Shown in pieces: positions 10,607 through 21,262 of a DNA stretch of 64,000 nucleotides. The first letter of the stretch is position 1; each line of letters begins with the position of its first letter. The translations under genes and the position numbers were made by a program. The stretch is from Immersiella caudata (Eukaryota; Ascomycota; Sordariomycetes; Sordariales; Lasiosphaeriaceae), in the NCBI GenBank assembly GCA_030512335.1, contig JAULSU010000003.1:5828001-5892000 (forward strand), read 5' to 3'. Below the pieces are notes generated by a model, which did not search any database, was not told the DNA's origin, and worked only from the letters and a program-made list of their open reading frames with translations.

Positions 10607-10744
10607 ACCGTAGATACTCGCTGCCATGCTAAACGTTGGCACCCTATGACGAAAATAGTGGCAATTTATCAGGAGAAGAACTGCGACGGGTTGCGCGGCG
10701 CCCTACCCATAGGAGAGTGCTTCGACACCCTCCAATGATTCAGC

Positions 10745-11508
10745 GCGCGAGTTGAGAAGTGTTATCCCTCCTTTCTGAAGTGACACGAGATACTCCACAA
10801 CCCAACCGCCCGCCGTAACCGTGGCAACCAGATAGAAGAAAAAGAAAATTTTAAAACACCAAACCTACCGATTCGAAAGGGTCTTATTCAGCAGATCCAC
10901 CGCCTTTCTCGGCCCCTCCCCTTCACCCACCCTAACTGCACATCCTTGTCCACCTTCCCTTTTCTCCCCTTCAAACCCCTAACCGTATCCCCAAACGCCA
11001 CCCCCGCCAACACCAAATTCCCCACCCCCACCCCCAACGGCACCACATAAAACAATCACCGCCTCCCCGTTCCCTCGTCCGCCATCTTCGCTGTGGCAAA
11101 CGGCCCCACCAAACATCCCGCCATATACATTGTATGCATAAACCCCAACCGTCTATGCCCCTTCCGCTCTCCGTTCTTTCAGCTAGCAACATGCGTATTC
11201 GCATGTGTATCATTATACGCCGGTCCCAAGCTCGCTAGGCGGAATGTGGTTTCGTAGAGTGCAAACGGGGGCGTGGGACAGCATTGCAGGATTTGAGCGA
11301 GGACTTGCAGGGCAGCGCCAAGGATGAGCATCGCGCCTAGCTCGAAGCGTTGGGACGGGTGGGTGTTGGTTAGGGCGGCGAGAAGACGGAGGGTACTAGG
11401 GGTTCTTCGGGTTGGCCGGGTTCGGGTTGAAGTTGGGGGCTGAGTTGGAGTTTGGGGTTTTGGTTTTGGTTTGGGTTGTTGTGGTTGACATTGTGGCGGA
11501 TGAAGCAT
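10745..11508 (-). pseudogene. MFS transporter fragment, degenerate
   Basis: Minus strand, from an ATG at 11508. After a Pro/Thr-rich lead-in come typical MFS pieces in order: a transmembrane helix FELGAMLILGAALQVLAQ, the conserved AYNDTHANTHVAS, then across a TGA the block RLGFMHTMYMAGCLVGPF, across another TGA the helix LFYVVPLGVGVGNLVLAGVA, and after a frameshift near 10915 FFFFYLVATVTAGGWVVEYL. The stops are TGA where TGG or CGA is expected, fitting G-to-A or C-to-T change. The first helices and the whole C-terminal half are missing. The pattern HAN...GFxHAMYxAGCLVGPF is that of fungal sugar/drug-type MFS proteins; the substrate cannot be told. Confidence 0.65.
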
Positions 11509-12953
11509 TGCGTCAGGGAGCTGGATGAAGAAGGCTAGACGGCAGGTACGCTCCTAGATGAGGCGCGGTATTCATTCACCGCGGTGGGGTCTGCTGTTGG
11601 GATCCCGAGGATCAGCCGCGCTTGGGCCGTTGAGGCCATTCGCGGGATTCGAATTGGCGTGGAATGGTGGAGTCGTCGTCGCTTGTCGTGCCGACATGGC
11701 TAAACCTCGGCATGTGGGCTTGGGGAGACCCGGAAGGAGTTCAGCATGGGCAAGGCCGGGCATCATTGACTTCAGCAAGATCAAAGGCCTTTGCAGCTCT
11801 TTTTAAGAGCCAAGGTTGTGTGGAATGAAGGGTAAGGTTTCGTAGCCTTGTTCAATTTTGCGACAAGTGCATAGGGTCAGCCCTGATTGGTCAGTCGTAG
11901 TGCGGGTCCGGGGACGTGAGAACGAGGCCGGACACGCCGATTGCCGACATCTTTGAAACTGGGAGCAAGTTGAAAATCTGCTGCAAGGCACAAAGAACTG
12001 CTGACTTGGAACCATCAACTTGGCGACGCCTGCAGCGCGTTCTGTGCAATCACACAATTCCATTTTCGTCGATGGCTCGGCTCCGATGACGTCATCAAAG
12101 CTGGAGAATTGTCAAAGGTCCACCCGTGCTTGCCGCGGTTTGTAGTTCGTACGCACTTTGTCAAGTTACTTCCAGGCTTTGATAGTATGGTATTTTGCTG
12201 GAAGTTGACGATCAGGTCGTCCCGCCGGATCACGCGTGGAGAGCTGGCAGCCGCAGATCAACATCGAATCGAGGAATTTGGAACCTGCCGCCTGTGCATC
12301 GTTGACGGGACCTTGTGGGAACACCTGTCTTGGCGGTATCGGCTTAAGAAAGAGTGGTTTCCATGTGTAGCACACAGGGGCGAGACGCCACCCACGTCCC
12401 ACGGCAGTGTCTTGGGGTCTAGGGTTCCAATGTGCCGGTAGGCCCAATACAGCCTGGGTTAGACCGACTATTTGTGCCAAAGCAATCCGCAGGGGCAAAT
12501 GCCGGCCGCCTATGCTACAGCAGTGCAGAGTCAATCAGCCCCGTGCGGCAAATGGGCGGGTTTCGGCAATCCCTACGTTCCACCTAGGTTTTGAGTCCAA
12601 CAGTGTGCATCCAACGCCCAGGGCTCCGTCGCTTGGTTTTCACGGAAGAAAAGCGACCAGACGGGAATGGCACGGATGGCCGGGCTTCCAACGGTCGACC
12701 CTATCGGTAAACGCCAAGTGGTATCTCACGTTGATCAACAACAGTCTTTTGCTCCAAGGACACTTTGGTGGCACCGCGGGTGTGACAACGTCACGTCTCC
12801 GGCGCCAAAAGGTGTGAGCAAGGTTACGGACGTTTGACTAAAGTTTTCTGTCTCATAAATCGTCCGGAATTCCCAGCTTCCCTGGTCCCAGGCCACAATT
12901 GCCGATGTTTGACTTGCCTCGGAACCCTAGACCATGTCGCGCGGGCTGCGGCA
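11509..12953. other. Intergenic, no supported gene
   Basis: Short overlapping open frames on both strands (for example 12166-12534 minus, 12407-12817 plus) show no domain, signal peptide or convincing intron structure. The last 150 bp serve as the upstream region of the membrane protein at 12954. Confidence 0.5.
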
Positions 12954-14483
12954 ATGGCTTCACCGACCAGAGTCAGGGCACTCTTCATTCTCCTCTCCCT
13001 GACGAGCACGGTCCGCGCTTTTACCACCTTCCAGCCCGTATGCACGGCGCCACCCGGACCGATCAGCTTTGTTTTCATTCCCAACTCTCGCGGCACGTTT
13101 GAGATCATTTGGAGCTGCGTTTTCGCCATTTTCGCCTGCACCTGGACCGTTCACCATCCGAACCTCCCGCAGCAGCGACGAAAGGGGCCGCGCGGGTGGA
13201 CGGAGAACCTCAAAAGCGACCTCCGCGACTTTTGGGAGGCAGCCAAACTCGCCTTCTACACCATCATCGCACCAGAAGCGATCGTTTCAGTCGCATGCAG
13301 CGAGCTGCTTTCAGCATACTGGATTCGCGGGGAGGTGGAGCGCATCGCCACACGGAAGCGCGCCGGGGCTTGGCACCAGGACCGGAGCCCGGCCGCCCCT
13401 GCCGCTCCGCCGGATCCGGGCTCCGGTATCAAAACACTCGTGGAATCCATCAATTTGGAAGATGCCAGCACTGGAAGCTCTACCATCACTGGCGGCTCAC
13501 GTCCAGACACCCCCGCCCCCGCCGAATGCAACAAACCCTTAGGTTGCACCTGCGATGACCCTCCCGACGACGGCAACGCCTGGACCATCGCCGAAATCCA
13601 ATACGCCAACATGGGCGGCTTCACCACCCTCGTCGCCGGTTCCTCCCCGGGCCAACCCCCAGCCCTCTACCACCTCACCGCCTTCGAAATCCTCAACCTG
13701 TGGGACGACGGCCATCTCCTCCGCTCCCTCCCGCGCATTGACGAAGACGCCCTCTACGACCGCTCCAAATGCGACCTCTTCCTCAAAACCCTCGCCGTCG
13801 TCGAAATCCTCTGGAGCGTAACCCAAATCCTCACCCGTCTCGCGCGCCACTTGGCCGTGTCCCCAATGGAGCTCGCCGTCCTGGCCTTTTCCTCCTGCGC
13901 CGTCCTCATCTACTGCTTTTACTGGAAGAAGCCCAAAAACGTCTACACCACCATCCACATCCCGATCTCCTCTCCGACTTTGGTGTCTCCCGATGCTCTA
14001 GCGCCCTACCGACGGCACACTGAAGTCCACATCGTTCGCGAATTCCTCCTCCCTCCCTTCTCCTGCCTCAACCGAGACCCCCTGCCCGGAATCCGACCCC
14101 CTGGCGCCCCTCTCAGCTCCGTAACCTCCCTGCGAATTCCCACCGTATCGTCTCACCCCGCCAACACCCTCCCGCGCATCGCAGGGTACTTCGCAGCCGC
14201 CCTCTTCGGCGGAATCCACGCGGTAGCTTGGTCCTTCCCTTTCCCGACGCGCACGGAGAGGGTAGCCTGGCGATGCGCGACGGTGTATACGGCGGTGTAC
14301 GGTCCGATTGTGTTTTCGACAGATTTTATGCTGGGGGGCCATAGGAAGGTGCAGAAGAGTGTGTTTTGTGCGTTGACGTGGGCGTATGTGGTTGCAAGGT
14401 TGGTGATTATTGGGGAGATGGTGAGGGGGTTGTTTTATTTGCCGGGGGACTCGTTTGTGCCAACTTGGAGTGTTAGAACGTAG
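12954..14483 (+). CDS. Multipass membrane protein with signal peptide, unknown function
   Basis: Single exon of 509 residues. I chose the ATG at 12954 because it starts a good signal peptide (MASPTRVRALFILLSLTSTVRA); the open frame upstream begins at a TTG with no coding-like sequence. Just after the signal comes RGTFEIIWSCVFAIFACTWT then HHPNLP, a combination I associate with a widespread uncharacterised fungal and basidiomycete membrane family. More spans follow: around residues 100-120 (LAFYTIIAPEAIVSVACSEL), 290-340 (LKTLAVVEILWSVTQIL, MELAVLAFSSCAVLIYCFYW), and 420-500 near the C-terminus (IAGYFAAALFGGIHAVAWSF and later helices). A Pro/Ser-rich loop lies around residues 140-200. Function unknown; it is probably in the plasma or an internal membrane. 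Confidence 0.8.
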   Translation: MASPTRVRALFILLSLTSTVRAFTTFQPVCTAPPGPISFVFIPNSRGTFEIIWSCVFAIFACTWTVHHPNLPQQRRKGPRGWTENLKSDLRDFWEAAKLAFYTIIAPEAIVSVACSELLSAYWIRGEVERIATRKRAGAWHQDRSPAAPAAPPDPGSGIKTLVESINLEDASTGSSTITGGSRPDTPAPAECNKPLGCTCDDPPDDGNAWTIAEIQYANMGGFTTLVAGSSPGQPPALYHLTAFEILNLWDDGHLLRSLPRIDEDALYDRSKCDLFLKTLAVVEILWSVTQILTRLARHLAVSPMELAVLAFSSCAVLIYCFYWKKPKNVYTTIHIPISSPTLVSPDALAPYRRHTEVHIVREFLLPPFSCLNRDPLPGIRPPGAPLSSVTSLRIPTVSSHPANTLPRIAGYFAAALFGGIHAVAWSFPFPTRTERVAWRCATVYTAVYGPIVFSTDFMLGGHRKVQKSVFCALTWAYVVARLVIIGEMVRGLFYLPGDSFVPTWSVRT

Positions 14484-16088
14484 GGAGTGAGGGAGTGCAA
14501 GGGTTTCTGATGGGTTAGATGGTTTCGATTCTTGTATGTTTTTGGGTGGGTGTCTGGTAGACGTCAGGGGTCAGGGACGTAAGTGCTCGGTGAGGCTTGC
14601 GGGTTCCTAGGAAGTAGCGGCAGGGGCTAGATTTCATTGTAACTTCAGAATACCACTCTTGGAGTTCGTGCTGTGTCTAGCTGTGGCTGTGGTTTTCGCT
14701 GCATTCAAATTCTGATGGAGCGTTTGTGGCCCAGTGGTCACCACTGGACTGGAGGCACTGAGTATAGCAGTCAACCCGAGCCCGTGAATTTAGATTCTAA
14801 ACCTTGCATCTACTTGAAGTAATTTGCGAGCCCCTGTGGGTCCTGGTAGTAAGAATCGTGGCATGTGGGTTACACAGCCCACGTGCGCGACATCGCCTCG
14901 CCGGAATCTCGGGACGTAGCCCCTGTTCACCGAGAGATCTGCCGAGTTCGTGTGCCGAAACCGAGGTTTGATAAGCCGATTTTAACAAGCGAAAACAAAG
15001 TTGACAGCAGGTATTACCACCGCATTCAGGAACCAGGCCCATCCAATCTACCAAGTAATGCACCGCCGTCGGCTGTCCCAAAAGTTAGCACCAGTCCATC
15101 CCCTTGGTCTTACCCCATTGGCGCGCTTCACGCGCATGCTAACCAGCCGCACCGCAGAACCTCATTGGAGGATTTTCTCGCCCTATGTAGGTAGGTTTTC
15201 GGAGATCTGGTTTACCTGGCTCAAATCGGAATGGCACCCGTGGGCGGTGGTGATGTCGTGTTACGACTGTTGTAGCCAAGAGTTGGCTCGGTCAGCTTGG
15301 AACCCGTTATAGCTTTACAACTCATGACTTGGGTGGAAACCTCGGTTGCCAGTTATCGTCCTCCCCCGGCCTTTCATATGACTTGGCTGGCACGGGGAAG
15401 CCTCGGATTATTCTGGGCAAGACGTCGCAACAAACCGGGTATCAGAGATGTCCGCCTGAAGCTGACAGTGACATGTCAATCATTGCTGACAGAATAACCC
15501 CGTAATGAAACCCCCCCGGCTACTTTCGGAACACCCAACTGGCCCACAATGGCACATGTTCGCGGCTCCAATTGCCCCCATCTCCCCCGCATTTCTTCCG
15601 CCATCAACACCACCTCCAACTCGGCGCCACTCCGGACCAGCCCTCCCAACCTGGAACTTACGGAGACCTCTTCCTGTCACGGTAGATGATCACTCAGCTT
15701 TACCGCACTTGAGCACACGCCAAAAAGCGCCTCCCCCGTGTTTAATATGTGACGTGCCGTTCCCCGCATTCTGTAAGATTCTATTGTGACGGAGATTTGC
15801 CTCGTGAGTAGGAGAACGAGTACCTTGTGGGTGCGACTCGGCGGTATTCCTGGAATGTATCTTACCCATTGGCCGTGTGCACGGATGGCGATGATCAGGT
15901 GCTCCGGGGCTGGGTAATGGGTCTGGAGAAAATTTGATTGCGAAGAGCCGTTCCTGGTTTTGGCGATACTCGGGCAGGGATGGGCTGGGTAGATAAATGG
16001 GAGGTGGGAAGGCCTTCTGGAAGGATATCGTGGTGCAAGTCAACATTGAGAGCTTGATTCTTTGTTTCCCTCCCTGCACAACGCAACC
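14484..16088. other. Intergenic; upstream region of the GH12 gene
   Basis: No gene supported. Contains GTAGGTAGG-type motifs (near 15188) common in Sordariomycete spacers. Minus-strand frames over 15690-16266 are antisense to the GH12 leader and first exon. Confidence 0.5.
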
Positions 16089-16967
16089 ATGAAGTCCTCC
16101 ATTTTCTTCCTCGCCCAGCTAACAGCGCTGACATCGGCTGCCGCCCTGGAGCCGCGCCAACAAGCCACCCTCTGCAAACAGTACGAGTACTGGTCCGGCA
16201 ATGGCTATGAAATGAACAACAACCTCTGGGGCAAGGACGCTGCGTCCTCGGGCTCCCAGTGCACATACCTCAACAGCGCTTCCGCTAACGGCATCGCCTG
16301 GAGCAGCACCTGGACATGGCAGGGCGCGCCGAACAACGTCAAGAGCTACGTCTATGCTGGCAGGCAGGTCACCCGTGGCCGTAAGATTAGCCAGATCAGC
16401 AGCATGCCGACGTCGGTGAACTGGCGGTACAATGCCAACGTGCGGGCCAACGTGGCGTATGATATCTTTACGGCTTCGGACCCGAATCATGTTAATAGTA
16501 GTGGTGACTATGAGTTGATGATTTGGTAAGTGCCCCTACCCCTGACCCCTATTTCCGTCGGTTTGGATAAGGCGGGAAAAGGCGTACTGACGATATGCCC
16601 TACACAGGCTCGGTCGCTTCGACGTCTACCCCATTGGCTCCAACACAGGCATGGTGAGCGTCGGTGGAAGGCAGTGGGAGCTCTGGATCGGATACAACGG
16701 TGCCATGAAGGTTTTCAGCTTCATCGCGCCGCAGACGACCAACCAGTGGAGCGGCGATGCGAAGCAGTTCTTCCAGTATCTGCAGGACAGGCAGAGCTTC
16801 CCGGCCAGCCAGCAGAACCTCATTGGTACGTTTCTCATAGGTAACAATGCTAGTGTTGCCTTCTTGGATGCTGATAAAGATGTGCAGTGTACCAGTTTGG
16901 TACCGAGGCCTTTACCGGCGGTCCGGCTACATTCACCGTCGAGAATTGGTCTGCTAGCGTCAACTAA
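16089..16967 (+). CDS. Secreted GH12 endoglucanase or xyloglucanase
   Basis: Three exons: 16089-16525, 16608-16825 and 16888-16967, giving 244 residues, the usual GH12 size. Introns of 82 and 62 bp have GTAAGT/ACAG and GTACGT/GCAG borders. A signal peptide (MKSSIFFLAQLTALTSAAA) ends near a possible Kex-type site (LEPRQ). The body holds GH12 marks: QYEYWSGNGYEMNNNLWG near the N-terminus, the nucleophile Glu in YELMIWLG (about E142, split by intron 1) and the acid/base Glu in QFGTEAFTGG (about E225). GH12 enzymes cut beta-1,4-glucan or xyloglucan outside the cell with retention. Substrate preference cannot be read from the sequence. The next gene downstream is a beta-xylosidase-type GH3, consistent with a plant-wall setting. 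Confidence 0.93.
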
Positions 16968-17986
16968 GTTTTGTTTAACTGAAGGTGAAAGGAGAGAATC
17001 TTACATGTTGGACATACATTTCCGGCGAGCGAGCAATTGTCGATCCATGTGGAGGTTGTGTAGAGCGATACCTCCTTTTTGTGTTTATTTCTGGCCTCTG
17101 TCCGTCTGGTCGGTGGTCTCATGTCTTCACATACCTACCTACATATTTATACCTTATCTACGCACCTTGCGCGCTTGCATCATGGCGTGGCCCTGGTTGA
17201 GCATGTCATCTGCACGAGCCGGTACATGAGTTTACCCCCGTTTATGATCTCACCCGATAGCCAGGTGAAACCTTCCTACGCTCGCCTTTGTGAAGAGATG
17301 TTGACGAACGTCGCAGGGATCGTGTATCGACACGATTTATTTCCGGCCTCCTTCCAGGGGCCCAAGAGGAGGGTCTATCCGTATATACTTACGCTGCCAC
17401 CGTTTCCTCTTTGCCAAGCAGGGCGACCATAACTCCATCTCTTATCACACAGCAACCCCCCTGGGACGGAACATCCCGTCAATCCGTCGCCAACGCGCTG
17501 TTTACCAAACTTCATCCCTTCCACGTTTCATCTCAGATTGCAAACCCTCACCGCTGGAACTAACCCCGTAAATGTCCAATAAATCGCCCTTGGCTCTGCA
17601 AGGGCAGCGTCCCGCAGGCGTGATAGCAGACCTTATTCCCGTACGGTTGTTTACAGTCTTAAACGCGCGCCAATGAGATGGCTCGCGGGAATTGATTGCA
17701 GATCGATCGGTGCATGGTACCGCGGGAGTGGTTCCTGTACGGCTAAAAACCCGGGGCCCAGTGGGAACCGGAGGCCGAATGCGGAATGTGGTACCGGTCA
17801 TTACTACCGCAGGCGATGGGGGATTTTGGAGATGGGGAAAAATGTTTCTTGGGGTCTTGGGGTCTTGGGGTCTTGGGATGGGACTTATTTAAGATATTGG
17901 GTTATGAACCTGGGTAAAAGGTTGAACGGTGTTGGGACCGCTCTTTGTGCTGGAGTGGTGTAATTCTTGAGACTTTCGTTGCGACC
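16968..17986. other. Intergenic; GH12 terminator side and GH3 promoter
   Basis: No gene supported. A short tandem repeat of TTGGGGTC (about four units, 17847-17876) lies about 110 bp before the GH3 start. CT-rich and TACCTACC motifs are scattered. Confidence 0.5.
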
Positions 17987-20321
17987 ATGAGATACTCCCC
18001 GGCAGTGTTGCTAGGCGTGGCCGGCGTGTCAGTTGCCCAGAACGCGGCGTTCCAGAGCTACCCCGACTGCAAGAACGGGTTGCTGGCGAAGATCAAGGTA
18101 TGCGACGTTACGCTGTCGCCGCCGGAGCGTGCCGCGGCGCTTGTCGCAGCCCTGACCAACGAGGAGAAGTTGCAGAACATCATCAGGTACGAAACAGGAA
18201 AAAGGGGACGGAAACGCAAAAAGTACTAATATGGATAGCAAATCTAAGGGCGCTCCTCGTATCGGTCTCCCGGCGTACAACTGGTGGGGCGAAGCGCTCC
18301 ACGGAGTGGCCTACGCACCTGGCACCCAGTTCCATTTCGGCCCTGGCCCGTTCAACTCGTCGACATCGTTCCCCATGCCAGTGCTCATGGCCGCGGCTTT
18401 CGACGATGAGCTGATCGAGAAGATCGGCGAGGTCATCGGCATCGAAGGTCGTGCCTGGGGCAATGCTGGCTTCTCGGCCATCGACTACTGGACCCCGAAC
18501 GTCAACCCCTTTAAAGACCCCCGCTGGGGCCGCGGCTCCGAAACGCCTGGCGAAGACATCCTACGAGTCAAGCGGTACGCCGAATACATGATTCGCGGTC
18601 TCGAAGGTCCCCTCGAACAGCGTCGGGTCGTAGCGACGTGCAAGCACTACGCCGGCAATGATTTCGAGGACTGGGGCGGCCACACCCGTCACGACTTCGA
18701 CGTCGTCGTGTCCACGCAAGACCTGGCCGAGTACTACATGATGCCGTTCCAGCAGTGCACGCGCGATTCCAAGGTCGGGTCCATCATGTGCGCCTACAAC
18801 GCCGTCAACGGAGTGCCCTCGTGCGCGTCCCCCTATCTGCTCCAGACCATCCTCCGCGAACACTGGGGCTGGACTGACCACAACAACTACATCACCTCCG
18901 ACTGTGAGGCCGTTCTCGATGTCTCCCTGAACCACAAGTACGCCAAAACCAACGCCGAGGGCACTGCCATGTGCTTTGATGCCGGCATGGATCTGTCGTG
19001 CGAGTACGAGGGATCCTCCGACATTCCCGGCGCCTGGTCCCAGGGCCTCCTAAAGGTGCCCACCCTCGACCGTGCACTCAAACGTCTCTACGAGGGCCTT
19101 GTCCGCGTAGGGTACTTTGACAACGACCACTCGGCCTACAACAGCATCTCCTGGGACGCCGTCAACCAGCCCTCCGCGCAAGCCCTCGCGCTGCAAGTCG
19201 CTGTCGAGGGGACCGTACTTCTCAAGAACGACGGCGCCCTCCCCCTGAAGGACCCCAAGTCATCCAACCTCGCCCTCATCGGCTTCTGGGCCAACAACGG
19301 CAAGGCCCTCTCTGGGGGCTACTCCGGCACCCCCGCCTTCACGCACACCCCCGTCTACGCCGCCACCCAACTCGGCCTCAACTTCACCACCGCCTGGGGC
19401 CCCGTCCTCCAAGACTCCACCGCCCCCGACAACTGGACCACGAACGCCCTCGCCGCCGTATCCACCGCTGACACAATCCTCTACTTCGGCGGCCTCGACA
19501 CCACCGCCGCAGGCGAGACTAAAGACCGCTACTCCCTCGCCTGGCCCGCCGCCCAACTCACCCTCATCAAGCAACTTTCTCAACTTAAAAAAACCCTCAT
19601 CATCATCCAAATGGGCGACCAGCTCGACGACACCCCCCTCCTCTCCCTCCCCGGCGTAAACGCCATCCTCTGGGCCAACTGGCCCGGCCAAGACGGCGGC
19701 CCCGCCGTCTTCCAGCTCCTCACCGGACAGAAATCCCCCTCAGGGCGCCTCCCCGTCTCGCAGTACCCCGCAAACTACACCGAACTCGTCCCAGTCACCG
19801 AGATGGCGCTCCGTCCTTCGGCCACATCACCGGGTAGAACCTACCGGTGGTATCCTAACACAATCTTCCCGTTCGGCTTCGGACTGTCTTACACCACCTT
19901 TTCTCCCACTATCGCGTCATCCTTCCCCAAGACCCTCCAAATCGCAGACCTCACAAAAGGATGCACCAACAAGCACAAAGACACTTGTCCCTTCCCTTCT
20001 TTGCCGGTGACTGTGAAAAACACCGGGAATCACACCGCGGATTATGTCGTCCTCGCCTTCCTGAAGGGTGAATACGGACCAAAGCCATACCCCATCAAGA
20101 CGCTCTCGTCGTACGCAAGGGTGAGGGATTTGAAGCCGGGTGAGGAGAAGAAGGCAGACCTGAAGTGGAATTTGGGGGATGTGGCCAGGCATGATGAGAT
20201 GGGGAATACGGTGCTGTATCCGGGGCGGTACACGGTTTTGGTGGATGAGCCGACGAGGACGGAGGTGATGTTTGAGTTGGTGGGAGAGGAGTTGGTGTTG
20301 GATATTTGGCCGCAGAAGTGA
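17987..20321 (+). CDS. Secreted GH3 glycosidase, beta-xylosidase type
   Basis: Two exons, 17987-18186 and 18239-20321, 760 residues. The 52-bp intron has a textbook TACTAAT branch site. A signal peptide (MRYSPAVLLGVAGVSVA) precedes QNAAFQSYPDC. The GH3 N-terminal barrel shows LPAYNWWGEALHGVAYAPG, DPRWGRGSETPGED, KHYAGNDFEDW and the nucleophile Asp in YITSDCEAV (about D288). These signatures, especially WWGEALHG and the SDC form, are those of fungal beta-xylosidases rather than beta-glucosidases. The second alpha/beta domain (about 340-560) and a C-terminal fibronectin-III-like domain (PFGFGLSYTTF onward) are complete. It would release xylose from the ends of xylo-oligosaccharides outside the cell. 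Confidence 0.94.
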
Positions 20322-20730
20322 GCTGGCGAAAGAGAGGAGGGGTAGAGCGGGGGGAGGCAAGGGGCGGCGGCGGATTTGATTTGGCTAGGTAGGGTGAAGG
20401 AATGGAGAGGCAATTTTTGCAAGGATCGTCTAGCATCCGGTGGCCGCGCGCGACTTACGAGGCAGATGGTCTTTTGGGGCACGGTTTGGGTCAGACGCGA
20501 GGAGCTGCAGAGTTTTTGCGGGTTCAAATGGATTCCAGGTTGGCACGAGACGCAGAACGTCACATGCAGCAAATCTTGTCTGAAGGTATCCACATGCGGC
20601 TACCTACCCGCTAGGCCTGGTTCTGACAGAACTGCCCCCCAAATGGCAGGAGCAGCCTGACCGTGGAGCGCGGTGCCTTCCATCCCTGCCGTCCTTTCAT
20701 CCGGTCCCCGCAACCCCTTTCCAAGTTTAC

Positions 20731-21262
20731 CTAGCCGCTCGGAACGCAATAGAACCTCGACACGTTGTTCGCACAGTCCGGCCCGAAGTTGCCTCCCGGC
20801 CACTGGAACAGATTTCCCGCGCAGCTCATATTCGGGTCGCTGCGAATGGCGAGGGTCAGCATGTCTACCTATTGTTGACCACAAACGATGATGGGAGCGG
20901 ACTAACCTCCCCCGTGACATGAAACAAGAGCAGCCAACATCGGGCGCCCAGGACCCAATGTGAGTCTGGAAATACGGATCGGGGTAAATGGGGGTGCTGA
21001 TGGGGTAGCAGGCCCAATAGCAGTTGCCGACCCAGTTGAACTGGTCGCAGATCCAGACTCCGCAGCACGCGGCAACGCCGAAATCGCCAGAGGCAGCGTC
21101 GACGCCGGCTGCAGCAGTGTCGAGACTGGTCACGACGGGGGCAACGCCAGCGTAGTCGGTCACGTTGACGTCGGATGTGCGGATTACCCCGGGCTCATCG
21201 ACGGGCACCGCCGCGACGGCAGATGCTAGGAAAGAAGTGAGGAAGAGGGTGAACTTCATCAC
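20731..21262 (-). CDS. Cysteine-rich small secreted protein
   Basis: Two exons, 21262-20907 and 20839-20731 (intron 67 bp, GTTAGT...CGCAG with TGCTGAC branch), 154 residues. If the intron were not removed the frame would run on in low-quality sequence, so the spliced form is preferred. The signal peptide is MMKFTLFLTSFLASAVA. The propeptide-like region (about 18-65) is acidic with no Cys; the mature end has ten Cys, in ACCGVWIC, GNCYWAC, VGCSC, MSCAGN, GPDC and FYC, enough for five disulfides. It has no named domain that I know. Size, secretion and Cys content fit an effector-like or cell-surface protein. It is convergent with the GH3 gene (410-bp gap, nothing seen in it). Confidence 0.75.

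Noticed and set aside
12166..12534. 122-codon minus-strand frame
   Set aside because: No domain; overlapped by other frames of similar quality on both strands.
13539..14342. Minus-strand frames over the membrane protein gene
   Set aside because: Shadows of the plus-strand gene at 12954-14483.
19260..20593. Minus-strand frames over the GH3 gene end
   Set aside because: Antisense shadows of a confidently identified gene.
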